This document shows positions 24,992 through 32,446 of a stretch of DNA of 64,000 nt, one piece after another. This stretch comes from Flavobacteriales bacterium UBA7878 (GTDB lineage Bacteria > Bacteroidota > Bacteroidia > Flavobacteriales > Schleiferiaceae). The position numbers and the translations under genes are program-made. Numbering within the stretch: position 1 is the first letter of the stretch; each line of letters begins with the position of its first letter. Location of the stretch: the NCBI GenBank assembly GCA_002501205.1, contig DLRW01000036.1:1-64000 (forward strand), given 5' to 3'. The notes beneath the pieces were generated by a model. The model did no database searches. It was not told where the DNA came from and was given only the letters and a program-made list of their open reading frames with translations.

Positions 24992-25395
24992 AGGTTACGG
25001 TAAGTCGAAAGGCGCATTTTAATGCGGCTCATCGCTTGCACCGATCAGATTGGAGCGATGAAAAGAATGAAGCCATTTTTGGGAAGTGTAGTAATCCTGA
25101 GTATCACGGTCATAATTACGAATTGATTGTAAGTGTACGTGGTGAGGTAGATCCCGAAACAGGTTATGTGATTGATTTAAAGGTGCTGAAGGATTTAATT
25201 CGCAGCAAGGTAGAGGAACGATTTGATCATAAAAACCTCAATACCCAGGTAGCGGAGTTTAAGTACCTGAATCCCAGTGCCGAAAATATTGCGGTAGTGA
25301 TTTACAATTTACTTCGTCCCGAATTAGAGGCGCGCTACCATTTAAAAATTACTCTCTATGAAACTCCGCGAAACTTCGTTGAATATGAAGGCTAA
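24988..25395 (+). CDS. 6-pyruvoyl-tetrahydropterin synthase / QueD family protein
   Basis: A 135-residue T-fold enzyme starting at GTG, with a 4-base overlap to idi. The zinc ligands H15 (FNAAHRLH), H40 and H42 (PEYHGHNY), the active-site Cys34 in FGKCSNP and the D80-H81 pair in DHKNLN are all present. The segment FGKCSNP...HGHNY...GEVDPETGYVIDL follows animal PTPS more closely than E. coli QueD, as far as I can judge from memory. The product may therefore be a tetrahydropterin rather than the queuosine precursor. The next gene, folE, makes its substrate. Confidence 0.88.
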   Translation: MKVTVSRKAHFNAAHRLHRSDWSDEKNEAIFGKCSNPEYHGHNYELIVSVRGEVDPETGYVIDLKVLKDLIRSKVEERFDHKNLNTQVAEFKYLNPSAENIAVVIYNLLRPELEARYHLKITLYETPRNFVEYEG

Positions 25396-26083
25396 TGGCC
25401 AGTTGCGACGGGATTTGGAGCAAAACGCGGATGAAATCTTACATAAGGTAGAATCCATTGGAGACGCTCATCTTATGAGTGATTTGGAGACCCCTTTACG
25501 CAAGGATGCATTTGTGCTCAGCCCGGAAGAAAAGGTAAATCGCATTGAAGAAAAGTTTGCTGATATCCTGCAAATATTAGGCTTGGATCTCAGTGATGAT
25601 AGCTTAAGTGGCACTCCCAGAAGGGTAGCCAAAATGTATGTGAATGAGATTTTCCAGGGCTTATTGCCAGAAAACAAACCACAGGCTAAGCTCTTTGATA
25701 ATAAGTACCGCTACGGTCAAATGTTATTGGAAAAGAACATCACCGTGCATTCTTACTGTGAGCATCATTTAGTGCCTATTATCGGGAAGGCTCATGTGGC
25801 TTATATCTCATCAGGTAAAGTAATTGGCTTGAGTAAGATCAATCGCTTGGTGCGTTATTTCTCTAAGCGACCCCAAGTGCAAGAACGTCTGACAGAACAA
25901 ATTGGCGCCGAATTAAAGAATGCTCTTCAAACTGAGGATGTAGCAGTATACATTGATGCTGAGCATATGTGTGTGGCTACGCGGGGCGTAGAAGATGCTT
26001 CTTCGAATACCATTACGGTGCATTATTCCGGAAAGTTTAAAGAGGAGGTTTATCGTAACGAATTTTTGAAAATGATATCGTAG
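25385..26083 (+). CDS. folE: GTP cyclohydrolase I
   Basis: About 232 residues from the ATG at 25385, an 11-base overlap with the preceding gene; an in-frame ATG at 25358 would overlap by 38. GTP cyclohydrolase I makes dihydroneopterin triphosphate for folate, queuosine and biopterin. Zinc ligands lie in SYCEHHLVP (Cys and His) and in DAEHMCVATRGV (Cys). GLSKINRLVRYFSKRPQVQE is the conserved core. Its position in a carotenoid/photolyase cluster suggests a supply of pterin or folate for a light-linked task such as a photolyase antenna. Confidence 0.95.
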   Translation: MKANGQLRRDLEQNADEILHKVESIGDAHLMSDLETPLRKDAFVLSPEEKVNRIEEKFADILQILGLDLSDDSLSGTPRRVAKMYVNEIFQGLLPENKPQAKLFDNKYRYGQMLLEKNITVHSYCEHHLVPIIGKAHVAYISSGKVIGLSKINRLVRYFSKRPQVQERLTEQIGAELKNALQTEDVAVYIDAEHMCVATRGVEDASSNTITVHYSGKFKEEVYRNEFLKMIS

Positions 26084-26084
26084 A

Positions 26085-26780
26085 ATGGCTAAGAATTACT
26101 TGATTGTTGGAGGAGGAAGTGGCATTGGAAAAGTAATTGCAGAGCGGCTGGCCGCCGAAGGAAATCAGGTATGGGCTTTCAGTCGTTCTATTGAAGAAGC
26201 AGATAGTCGGTCGGGGATTATATGCAGACATTTTGATGTGCTTAAAGATGAGAGTTTACCCGAAATAGAGGAGGCTATCGATGGCTTGGTTTATTGTCCG
26301 GGTTCCATTCAATTAAAACCTTTCGAGCGGATTGCCTTAGATGATTTTCGGGCCGATTTGGAAATTAATTATTTAGGGGCTGTAAAGGTATTACAACAAG
26401 CTATGCCCTTATTGAAGAAGAGCAATTCAGCTTCGGTGGTTTTATTCTCTACCATCGCCGTTCAAAATGGTTTGCCTTTTCATAGTTCTATTTCGGGAGC
26501 GAAAGGGGCAGTTGAAGGCTTAAGCCGAAGTTTGGCAGCAGAATATGCCCCTAAAATTCGTTTTAATGCCATAGCTCCATCATTAACCGATACGCCATTG
26601 GCGCAAGCTTTATTATCCAATGATCGCAAGCGAGAAGCTAATGCTGAAAGGCATCCTTTAAAACGTGTTGGTCAGCCTGAGGATTTGGCCGAAATGGCCC
26701 TTTTCCTTTTAAGTGAAAAATCGAGCTGGATAAGCGGTCAAGTTCTGAAAGTGGATGGAGGAATGTCAGCTATTCGCTAA
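26085..26780 (+). CDS. SDR-family oxidoreductase, atypical active site
   Basis: A 231-residue Rossmann protein. The cofactor loop is VGGGSGIGKVIAERLA, followed by EINYLGAVKVLQQA and a C-terminal SSWISGQVLKVDGGMS. In the catalytic segment FSTIAVQNGLPFHSSISGAKGA the Lys is kept, but the position of the usual Tyr (Y-x3-K) is Ile, so ordinary SDR proton transfer is not possible in the usual way. It lies one base after folE and overlaps the flavin reductase start by one base. Related SDR genes accompany LitR-type light operons in other bacteria, from memory. The substrate is unknown; a pterin is one option. Confidence 0.85.
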   Translation: MAKNYLIVGGGSGIGKVIAERLAAEGNQVWAFSRSIEEADSRSGIICRHFDVLKDESLPEIEEAIDGLVYCPGSIQLKPFERIALDDFRADLEINYLGAVKVLQQAMPLLKKSNSASVVLFSTIAVQNGLPFHSSISGAKGAVEGLSRSLAAEYAPKIRFNAIAPSLTDTPLAQALLSNDRKREANAERHPLKRVGQPEDLAEMALFLLSEKSSWISGQVLKVDGGMSAIR

Positions 26781-27442
26781 TGGCAGGAGAAGGCTTACAT
26801 TTCAAAAGTGCTGATTTTGAGGCCTGGGAATCCCGTTATCGGGCAAATTTCTTTAATAGCCTGGGAGGGTATAAAAGCTTTAATCTGCTGATTAGCCGCA
26901 ATTCGGAGGGGGTACTCAATGCGGCTCCTTTCTTTTCGGTGCAGCATATTGGTTCCAACCCTCCATTACTGAGTTTGATATTTCGTCCCCATACAGTGGA
27001 ACGCCATAGTTTGGAGAATTTCCGCGCTTCGGGTTTGGCGACCATCAATGCAGTTTCGGCCGAAATTTTGGATCAGGCGCATCAGGCGGCAGCCAAATAT
27101 CCACGCGAGGTATCGGAATTAGAGGCGGTAGGATTAAATGCCGATCAAAGAGATTTCCCTATTCCTTTTCTTAAAGAAAGTCATTTGGGGATAGGCGTGC
27201 AATGGGTTTCTGAACAAAAGATTCATGCCAATAATACCCTTATGGTGGTGGCTTCGATCCTAGAAGTGCATCTCAATAAACCGGAGGCCCTATTAAATGA
27301 TGGTTTTATTGAACAGCATCGCCTAAATACGGTTTCTGTAAATGGGCTGGATACTTATTATTTGCCCAAGCCTTTAAAACGCCTGGCCTATCCAGAACCC
27401 CATTCGAAACCTAAAGAGAAAGCATGGACCCAAAAGAACTAG
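26780..27442 (+). CDS. Flavin reductase-like FMN-binding protein
   Basis: A 220-residue protein of the flavin reductase split-barrel type. LISRNSEGVLNAAPFFSVQHIGSNPPLLSLIF is the FMN-binding strand pattern, followed by RHSLENFRASGLATIN and a C-terminal region HRLNTVSVNGLDTYY. Members reduce flavins or bind FMN for partner monooxygenases. It sits between the SDR and the photolyase, overlapping the latter by 19 bases, so a role in reducing flavin for photolyase or for the pathway is possible but not shown. Confidence 0.83.
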   Translation: MAGEGLHFKSADFEAWESRYRANFFNSLGGYKSFNLLISRNSEGVLNAAPFFSVQHIGSNPPLLSLIFRPHTVERHSLENFRASGLATINAVSAEILDQAHQAAAKYPREVSELEAVGLNADQRDFPIPFLKESHLGIGVQWVSEQKIHANNTLMVVASILEVHLNKPEALLNDGFIEQHRLNTVSVNGLDTYYLPKPLKRLAYPEPHSKPKEKAWTQKN

Positions 27443-28728
27443 CTATATTTTGGATGCGCAGAGATTTGCGCCTGGAAGATAATCATGGACTGGCCAAGGC
27501 CTTGGAAGGGAATTATCCGGTATTGGTGCTCTTTATTTTTGATCGGGCTATTTTGGATCAATTAGCAGCTCGCGATGCCCGGGTGCAATTCATTTGGCAA
27601 GAGTTAAAGCGGATTAAAGAACAATTGCAGGCCAAAGGCTCAGATCTCCTGGTGAAGTATGGTGAGGTGGCGGAAGTTTGGAAGGAGGTTTTGAAATCCT
27701 ATCCAATTAAGGCAGTGTATGCAAATCGCGATTATGAGCCCCCAGCAAGGGAAAGGGATAAAATGATTTATGAAATTTTAAAGGAGCAAGAGATTCCCTT
27801 TAAAGGTTTTAAGGATCAGGTTTTGTTTGAAAAAGGGGAGGTGCTTAAGGATAATGGCGAGCCCTATGTGGTATACACCCCTTATATGCGAAAGTATAAG
27901 CATCTGTTGAAAGACTCGCATTTGGAGCCATTTCCCTCCGCTGATTCCAAACAATATGCGCAGCTCAATGGATTGGATTTTCCAGATTTAGAATCCATGG
28001 GTTTTGAAGCCTTTAAATTTGAATATCCCGATCGTGAATGGCATAAATCCTTGATTGGGAATTACCATGAAACCCGGGATATCCCATCCATAAAAGGAAC
28101 CAGTCGACTCAGTCTTCACCTGCGCTTTGGAACCATCTCCATCCGAACTTTGGCCAAAGAAGCGAAGCAATGGAACGACAAGTATTTTAATGAATTGATC
28201 TGGCGCGACTTTTACCAGCAGGTATTATATCATTTCCCTCATTCTTTTAAAGACAGCTTTCGCAAGGAATACGATCAAATTAAATGGGAGCACAATGAGG
28301 CTCATTTTAAAGCCTGGTGTGAGGGGAAAACAGGCTATCCCTTAGTAGATGCCGGAATGCGAGAGTTAAACGCAACTGGCTTTATGCATAACCGGGTACG
28401 AATGGTGGTGGCTAGTTTTTTTAGCAAACACCTTTTACTGGATTGGCGCCTGGGGGAAACTTACTTCGCTGAAAAGCTATTAGACTATGATGCGGCCAGT
28501 AATGTGGGCGGTTGGCAATGGGCCGCCGGTTGTGGGGTAGATGCCGCTCCCTATTTCCGAGTATTTAATCCAGCTTTGCAATTGAAGAAGTTTGATCCCG
28601 AATTGAAATACGTAAAAAAATGGGTTAAGGAATATGGTACAGATGCCTATCCTCAACCCATTGTAGATCATAAAAATGCTCGGGAGCGAGCTTTGGAACG
28701 TTATAAGTTCGCTTTAAAGTCGGATTAA
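27424..28728 (+). CDS. phr: Cryptochrome/deoxyribodipyrimidine photolyase family protein
   Basis: A 434-residue class I photolyase-type flavoprotein. The N-terminal antenna domain starts IFWMRRDLRLEDN. The FAD domain has GTSRLSLHLRFGTIS, ELIWRDFYQQ, GYPLVDAGMRELNATGFMHNRVRM, LDWRLGE and NVGGWQWAAGCG, including Trp residues of the usual electron chain. It should repair UV-induced cyclobutane pyrimidine dimers using light. It closes the light-response block and shares its stop (TTAA) with the convergent manC-like gene. A cryptochrome role cannot be excluded from sequence alone. Confidence 0.93.
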   Translation: MDPKELAIFWMRRDLRLEDNHGLAKALEGNYPVLVLFIFDRAILDQLAARDARVQFIWQELKRIKEQLQAKGSDLLVKYGEVAEVWKEVLKSYPIKAVYANRDYEPPARERDKMIYEILKEQEIPFKGFKDQVLFEKGEVLKDNGEPYVVYTPYMRKYKHLLKDSHLEPFPSADSKQYAQLNGLDFPDLESMGFEAFKFEYPDREWHKSLIGNYHETRDIPSIKGTSRLSLHLRFGTISIRTLAKEAKQWNDKYFNELIWRDFYQQVLYHFPHSFKDSFRKEYDQIKWEHNEAHFKAWCEGKTGYPLVDAGMRELNATGFMHNRVRMVVASFFSKHLLLDWRLGETYFAEKLLDYDAASNVGGWQWAAGCGVDAAPYFRVFNPALQLKKFDPELKYVKKWVKEYGTDAYPQPIVDHKNARERALERYKFALKSD

Positions 28729-29810
28729 ATTCCGGTATCGTCGCCGAAACTCAGTTTCACATCGCTAACGAAGGTCTTAATCAATTGCTCATTCTGCATT
28801 TTGCAAATCAGCAAAGCTTCGGGGGTATCCACAATGATATACTCCTTTAAGCCTTCGATTACCGCGATTTTATCTTTGGGCATACGAACGATATTTCCTT
28901 CGCTTTCGTAGCTTAAAATCTTTGAACCAATCAGGGCATTCCCTTTATTGTCAAGTTCTTTATGCTCATATAAGCTACCCCAGGTTCCAAGGTCGCTCCA
29001 ACCAAAATCGGCAGGAATAACGTATACTTTACTTGATTTTTCCATCAAGCCATAGTCGATGGATTCATTTTCACAAGAAGGGTAAATCTTATTTACAAAG
29101 CTGTTTTCTTCCTCGGTGCCGAAAAGGGCACTGCCCTGCTCAAAGTTTTGGAACAGATCGGCCTGATGCAGGGCTAATTCTGTTTTGAAGGTTTTTAAGG
29201 ACCAGATGAAGATACCGGCATTCCAAAGGAAATCGCCGCTATCCAAAAACTGCTGGGCAATTTCCAGATTCGGCTTTTCGGTAAAGGTTTTTACCTTTTT
29301 AACTTCATGATCTACTTCGGTTTGGCTTTCAAATTGAATATAACCATAGCCGGTATCCGGGCGATGTGGCTTAATGCCCAGAGTGAGTAAAAAGTCGCTG
29401 TTTTCTGCGGTATTCAAAGCCAAATTAGCAATGCGTACAAATTCACTTTCATTGCTAATTAAGTGATCAGAAGGAGCGATTAAAATATTAGCCTCGGGAT
29501 CTTCGCTTTGGATACGGTAAGCTGCATAGGCGATACAAGGAGCTGTGTTGCGACGTGCGGGTTCGAGGATGATATTACGATGCGGCATGGCGGGCAATTG
29601 CTCCGCTACCTGCGCTTCATATTTGCGATGCGTCACCACCAGAATTTTCTCTGGATCAGTGAGCAATGATAATCTTCGGAAAGTTTGTTGAAGTAAAGAT
29701 TCTCCAGTGCCTAAAATGTCGTGAAACTGCTTAGGGTTTTCGGCGGTACTCATTGGCCAAAAGCGACTTCCAATGCCGCCAGCCATGATTACACAATAGG
29801 TTGAAGCCAT
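28725..29810 (-). CDS. manC: Mannose-1-phosphate guanylyltransferase
   Basis: A 361-residue nucleotidyltransferase that makes GDP-mannose for surface glycans. The pyrophosphorylase signature is MAGGIGSRFWPMS followed by ENPKQF, then SLLQQTF, IAPSDHLI and EKPNLEIAQQFL. It lacks the C-terminal isomerase domain of bifunctional ManC proteins, so it is a short guanylyltransferase. It is divergent from adk, with a separate TAnnTTTG element on its side. Confidence 0.93.
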   Translation of the reverse strand: MASTYCVIMAGGIGSRFWPMSTAENPKQFHDILGTGESLLQQTFRRLSLLTDPEKILVVTHRKYEAQVAEQLPAMPHRNIILEPARRNTAPCIAYAAYRIQSEDPEANILIAPSDHLISNESEFVRIANLALNTAENSDFLLTLGIKPHRPDTGYGYIQFESQTEVDHEVKKVKTFTEKPNLEIAQQFLDSGDFLWNAGIFIWSLKTFKTELALHQADLFQNFEQGSALFGTEEENSFVNKIYPSCENESIDYGLMEKSSKVYVIPADFGWSDLGTWGSLYEHKELDNKGNALIGSKILSYESEGNIVRMPKDKIAVIEGLKEYIIVDTPEALLICKMQNEQLIKTFVSDVKLSFGDDTGI

Positions 29811-29826
29811 ATTAGAATATTTGGCG

Positions 29827-29834
29827 CAAATCTA
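29827..29834 (-). promoter_or_regulatory. Promoter -7 element TAGATTTG for manC
   Basis: TAGATTTG on the minus strand fits TAnnTTTG and ends 16 bases before the manC start. No -33 TTG at the expected spacing was seen. Confidence 0.4.
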
Positions 29835-29881
29835 CGATTATACTTAGCGATCACCTCAGGCCTCAGAGGTTAATAAATTGC

Positions 29882-29889
29882 TACTTTTG
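29882..29889 (+). promoter_or_regulatory. Promoter -7 element TACTTTTG for adk-obg operon
   Basis: TACTTTTG fits TAnnTTTG and ends 34 bases before the adk ATG. It would drive adk, obg, the PAP2 gene and the fluoride channel gene. Confidence 0.5.
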
Positions 29890-29923
29890 TGGCTTTTCAT
29901 CTTCTAACCTCATTTAGAATCAA

Positions 29924-30496
29924 ATGCTCAATATTGTACTATTCGGCCCTCCCGGAGCCGGTAAAGGAACTCAGTCTGAAAAACTCATTGAACAATATCA
30001 ATTAAAGCATCTGAGTACCGGAGATATTTTCCGCGCTAATATTAAGGGAGAAACTGAATTAGGCCTTCTTGCTAAATCCTATATCGATAAAGGCGACCTG
30101 GTACCTGATGAGGTAACCATTAATATGTTAAAATCCGAATTGGAGAAAGCTCCGGATGCCAAGGGTTTTATCTTTGACGGTTTTCCCCGTACGACCCCTC
30201 AAGCTGAAGCCTTAGACCAATTATTGGAAAGTCGTGGAACCCAAATTTCCATTATGCTGGCTTTGGAAGTAGAGGAAAATGAACTAAAAGATCGCTTAAT
30301 GGAGCGCGGTAAAACTTCCGGTCGTTCGGATGATACAAATCCTGCGATTATTCAAGCTCGTATTGACAATTACAACCGTGAAACCGCTCCGGTTAAAGAT
30401 TTTTATGCGGCTCAAAATAAACTTCAGGTTATTGACGGTATCGGTAGCATTGAAGAAATTACCCAGCGCTTATTTACTGCGATAGACGCACTTTAA
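29924..30496 (+). CDS. adk: Adenylate kinase
   Basis: A 190-residue short-type adenylate kinase (ATP + AMP to 2 ADP). The P-loop is FGPPGAGKGTQSEK, the AMP-binding segment is LSTGDIFRANI, and GFIFDGFPRTTPQAE and ERGKTSGRSDD are conserved. The LID is the short form without zinc-binding Cys residues. It is the first gene of an operon and is followed 3 bases later by obg, a pairing common in Bacteroidota. Confidence 0.97.
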   Translation: MLNIVLFGPPGAGKGTQSEKLIEQYQLKHLSTGDIFRANIKGETELGLLAKSYIDKGDLVPDEVTINMLKSELEKAPDAKGFIFDGFPRTTPQAEALDQLLESRGTQISIMLALEVEENELKDRLMERGKTSGRSDDTNPAIIQARIDNYNRETAPVKDFYAAQNKLQVIDGIGSIEEITQRLFTAIDAL

Positions 30497-30499
30497 TAT

Positions 30500-31507
30500 A
30501 TGCAAGAGAATTTCGTCGACTACGTAAAGATTTACTGCAAATCCGGTAAAGGAGGAGCAGGTTCTGCACATTTGCATCGCTCCAGGATAACCTCCAAAGG
30601 TGGCCCTGATGGTGGTGATGGTGGAGCAGGAGGTTCTGTAATCTTGCGTGGCAACAATCAGAGGTGGACCTTATTACATCTGAAGTACCGTAAACATATT
30701 AAGGCCAAGGCCGGAGAGAACGGCGGGCAAAATCAAAGTTTCGGAGCTAAAGGTGACGACGAAATTTTAGATGTACCTCTGGGTACGGTAGCAAAGGATG
30801 CTGAAACCGGGGAGGTGCTGTTCGAAATCACCGAAAATGGTGAGGAGCGTGTCTTACGCCAAGGTGGTCGTGGTGGATTAGGAAACACCCACTTTAAATC
30901 CTCCACCTTCCAAACGCCACGCTTTGCCCAACCGGGTGAACCAGGTGAGGAGGGTTGGAATATCCTGGAATTAAAGGTTCTTGCCGATGTGGGTTTGGTG
31001 GGATTCCCCAATGCTGGGAAATCTACCTTACTTTCCGTTGTTTCGGCAGCCAAGCCCGAAATTGCCGATTACCCATTTACCACTTTGACCCCCAAATTAG
31101 GGATTGTTCAATACCGCGATTATCGCTCCTTCGTGATGGCCGATATTCCCGGGATTATTGAAGGTGCCAGTGAGGGTAAAGGCTTGGGGCATCGATTCCT
31201 GCGTCATATTGAACGAAATTCGATGCTTCTCTTTTTAATTCCCGCCGATAGTGATGATCTGCGCAAGGAGTATGATATTCTCTTGAAGGAGCTGGAACGT
31301 TTTAATCCAGAATTGCTCGACAAACAAAGGCTTTTGGCGATCAGTAAAAGCGATATGCTGGATGATGAACTGGAAGCTGAGATGACCGAACAATTGAAGC
31401 AAGAATTACCCGAGGATTTGGAGTTCCTTTTTATTTCTTCGGTTAGTGGTAAGAATATTCAAGGTTTGAAAGACCGCTTGTGGCAATTAATGAATAAGGA
31501 TGCTTGA
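30500..31507 (+). CDS. obg: GTPase Obg/CgtA
   Basis: A 335-residue ribosome-assembly GTPase. The N-terminal glycine-rich Obg fold (residues 1-158) includes KGGPDGGDGGAGGSV and QGGRGGLGNTHFKSS. The G domain follows with GFPNAGKSTLLS, the switch I element YPFTTL, DIPGIIEGASEGKGLG and the guanine-specificity motif SKSD. The C-terminal OCT domain of longer homologues is absent. It participates in 50S assembly and in growth control. The PAP2 gene starts 8 bases before its stop. Confidence 0.97.
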   Translation: MQENFVDYVKIYCKSGKGGAGSAHLHRSRITSKGGPDGGDGGAGGSVILRGNNQRWTLLHLKYRKHIKAKAGENGGQNQSFGAKGDDEILDVPLGTVAKDAETGEVLFEITENGEERVLRQGGRGGLGNTHFKSSTFQTPRFAQPGEPGEEGWNILELKVLADVGLVGFPNAGKSTLLSVVSAAKPEIADYPFTTLTPKLGIVQYRDYRSFVMADIPGIIEGASEGKGLGHRFLRHIERNSMLLFLIPADSDDLRKEYDILLKELERFNPELLDKQRLLAISKSDMLDDELEAEMTEQLKQELPEDLEFLFISSVSGKNIQGLKDRLWQLMNKDA

Positions 31508-32084
31508 ACAAATCATGCAATGGGATGAGCAGCTTTTTCTGCTCTTGAATCAACAGGGAACTGAATTTTGGGATCCCTTTTGGCTCAGGGTGTCGGAAGT
31601 GGCTATTTGGATTCCCTTGTATGCTGCTTTGCTAGCCCTTGTTTTTTGGATTTTCCATTGGAAAAGTGGTTTGTGGATCAGCTTGTTTTTAGTCCTCAAT
31701 ATTTTCGCAACCGACCAGGGTTCCGTTCAATTATTCAAGGAAAAATTCCAGCGCTCACGACCTTGCCATGAAACGCATTTACAAGATCAAATTCGTTTGG
31801 TGAAGGGTCATTGTGGCGGTGCCTTTGGCTTTGTAAGTTCCCATGCCAGTAATACCTTTGGTTTGGCTTTTTTCCTGGGTCTTCTGTTCCGCCGTCGTTT
31901 TCCCTGGTTGTACTATGCTCTAATTGCTTGGGCTTCTCTAGTGGCCTATTCACGAGTATACTTGGGGGTTCATTATCCTGGTGACATTATTGGTGGCGCC
32001 TTGTTTGGCGCTCTTTGTGGTACCGCCCTCTATCTGATTATGGATCGCTGGATTCCTCTGGATTATAGAAAGTCAAAAGCATGA
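31500..32084 (+). CDS. PAP2-family membrane phosphatase
   Basis: A 194-residue integral membrane protein with about five hydrophobic segments. The phosphatase signature is split in the usual way: KEKFQRSRPC, then FVSSHASNTFGLAFFLG, then SRVYLGVHYPGDIIGG, where the last His is the nucleophile and the Ser-His pair binds phosphate. Members dephosphorylate undecaprenyl diphosphate or phosphatidic acid derivatives. It overlaps obg by 8 bases and the fluC gene by 4 bases. Confidence 0.9.
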   Translation: MLEQIMQWDEQLFLLLNQQGTEFWDPFWLRVSEVAIWIPLYAALLALVFWIFHWKSGLWISLFLVLNIFATDQGSVQLFKEKFQRSRPCHETHLQDQIRLVKGHCGGAFGFVSSHASNTFGLAFFLGLLFRRRFPWLYYALIAWASLVAYSRVYLGVHYPGDIIGGALFGALCGTALYLIMDRWIPLDYRKSKA

Positions 32085-32446
32085 ATTGGCTTTGGGTCTT
32101 TTTAGGAGGAGGTTTGGGCTCTATGGCCCGATATGCCATTAGCAAAGGCAGCTTGCATCTTTTTAAAGAGGCTACATTTTTCCCTTGGGCAACTTTGATA
32201 TCTAATACTTTGGCCTGCGGACTGCTGGCATTTTTAGTCTTTAGTATTCCAGATAGGCTTACAGAAAATCATCGATTGTTTTGGATTGTTGGAGTCTGTG
32301 GGGGCTTTTCAACCTTTTCCACTTTTAGTTTAGAGAACTGGATTTTAATAGAGCAAAAAGCATGGCCTTTTGTAGCCGCAAATATCCTAGTTAGCCTGGG
32401 CTTGGGAATTTCGATTATGCTTGGGATGAGCCGTTTAAGCGCCTAG
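32081..32446 (+). CDS. crcB: Fluoride channel FluC/CrcB
   Basis: A 121-residue membrane protein with four helices, the size of Fluc subunits, which dimerise as antiparallel fluoride channels. The signature elements are present: GGGLGSMARYAIS in helix 1, Asn in LISNTLACG in helix 2, and GGFSTFSTFSLE in helix 3 with the two Phe residues that line the pore. It is the last gene of the adk-obg transcript, and its stop overlaps the convergent T9SS gene by 4 bases (CTAG). No fluoride riboswitch is expected or seen before it. Confidence 0.93.
   Translation: MNWLWVFLGGGLGSMARYAISKGSLHLFKEATFFPWATLISNTLACGLLAFLVFSIPDRLTENHRLFWIVGVCGGFSTFSTFSLENWILIEQKAWPFVAANILVSLGLGISIMLGMSRLSA

Noticed and set aside
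29853..29871. Short inverted repeat between manC and adk
   Set aside because: The five-base stem has no T tract on either strand, so it is not a credible terminator or operator.
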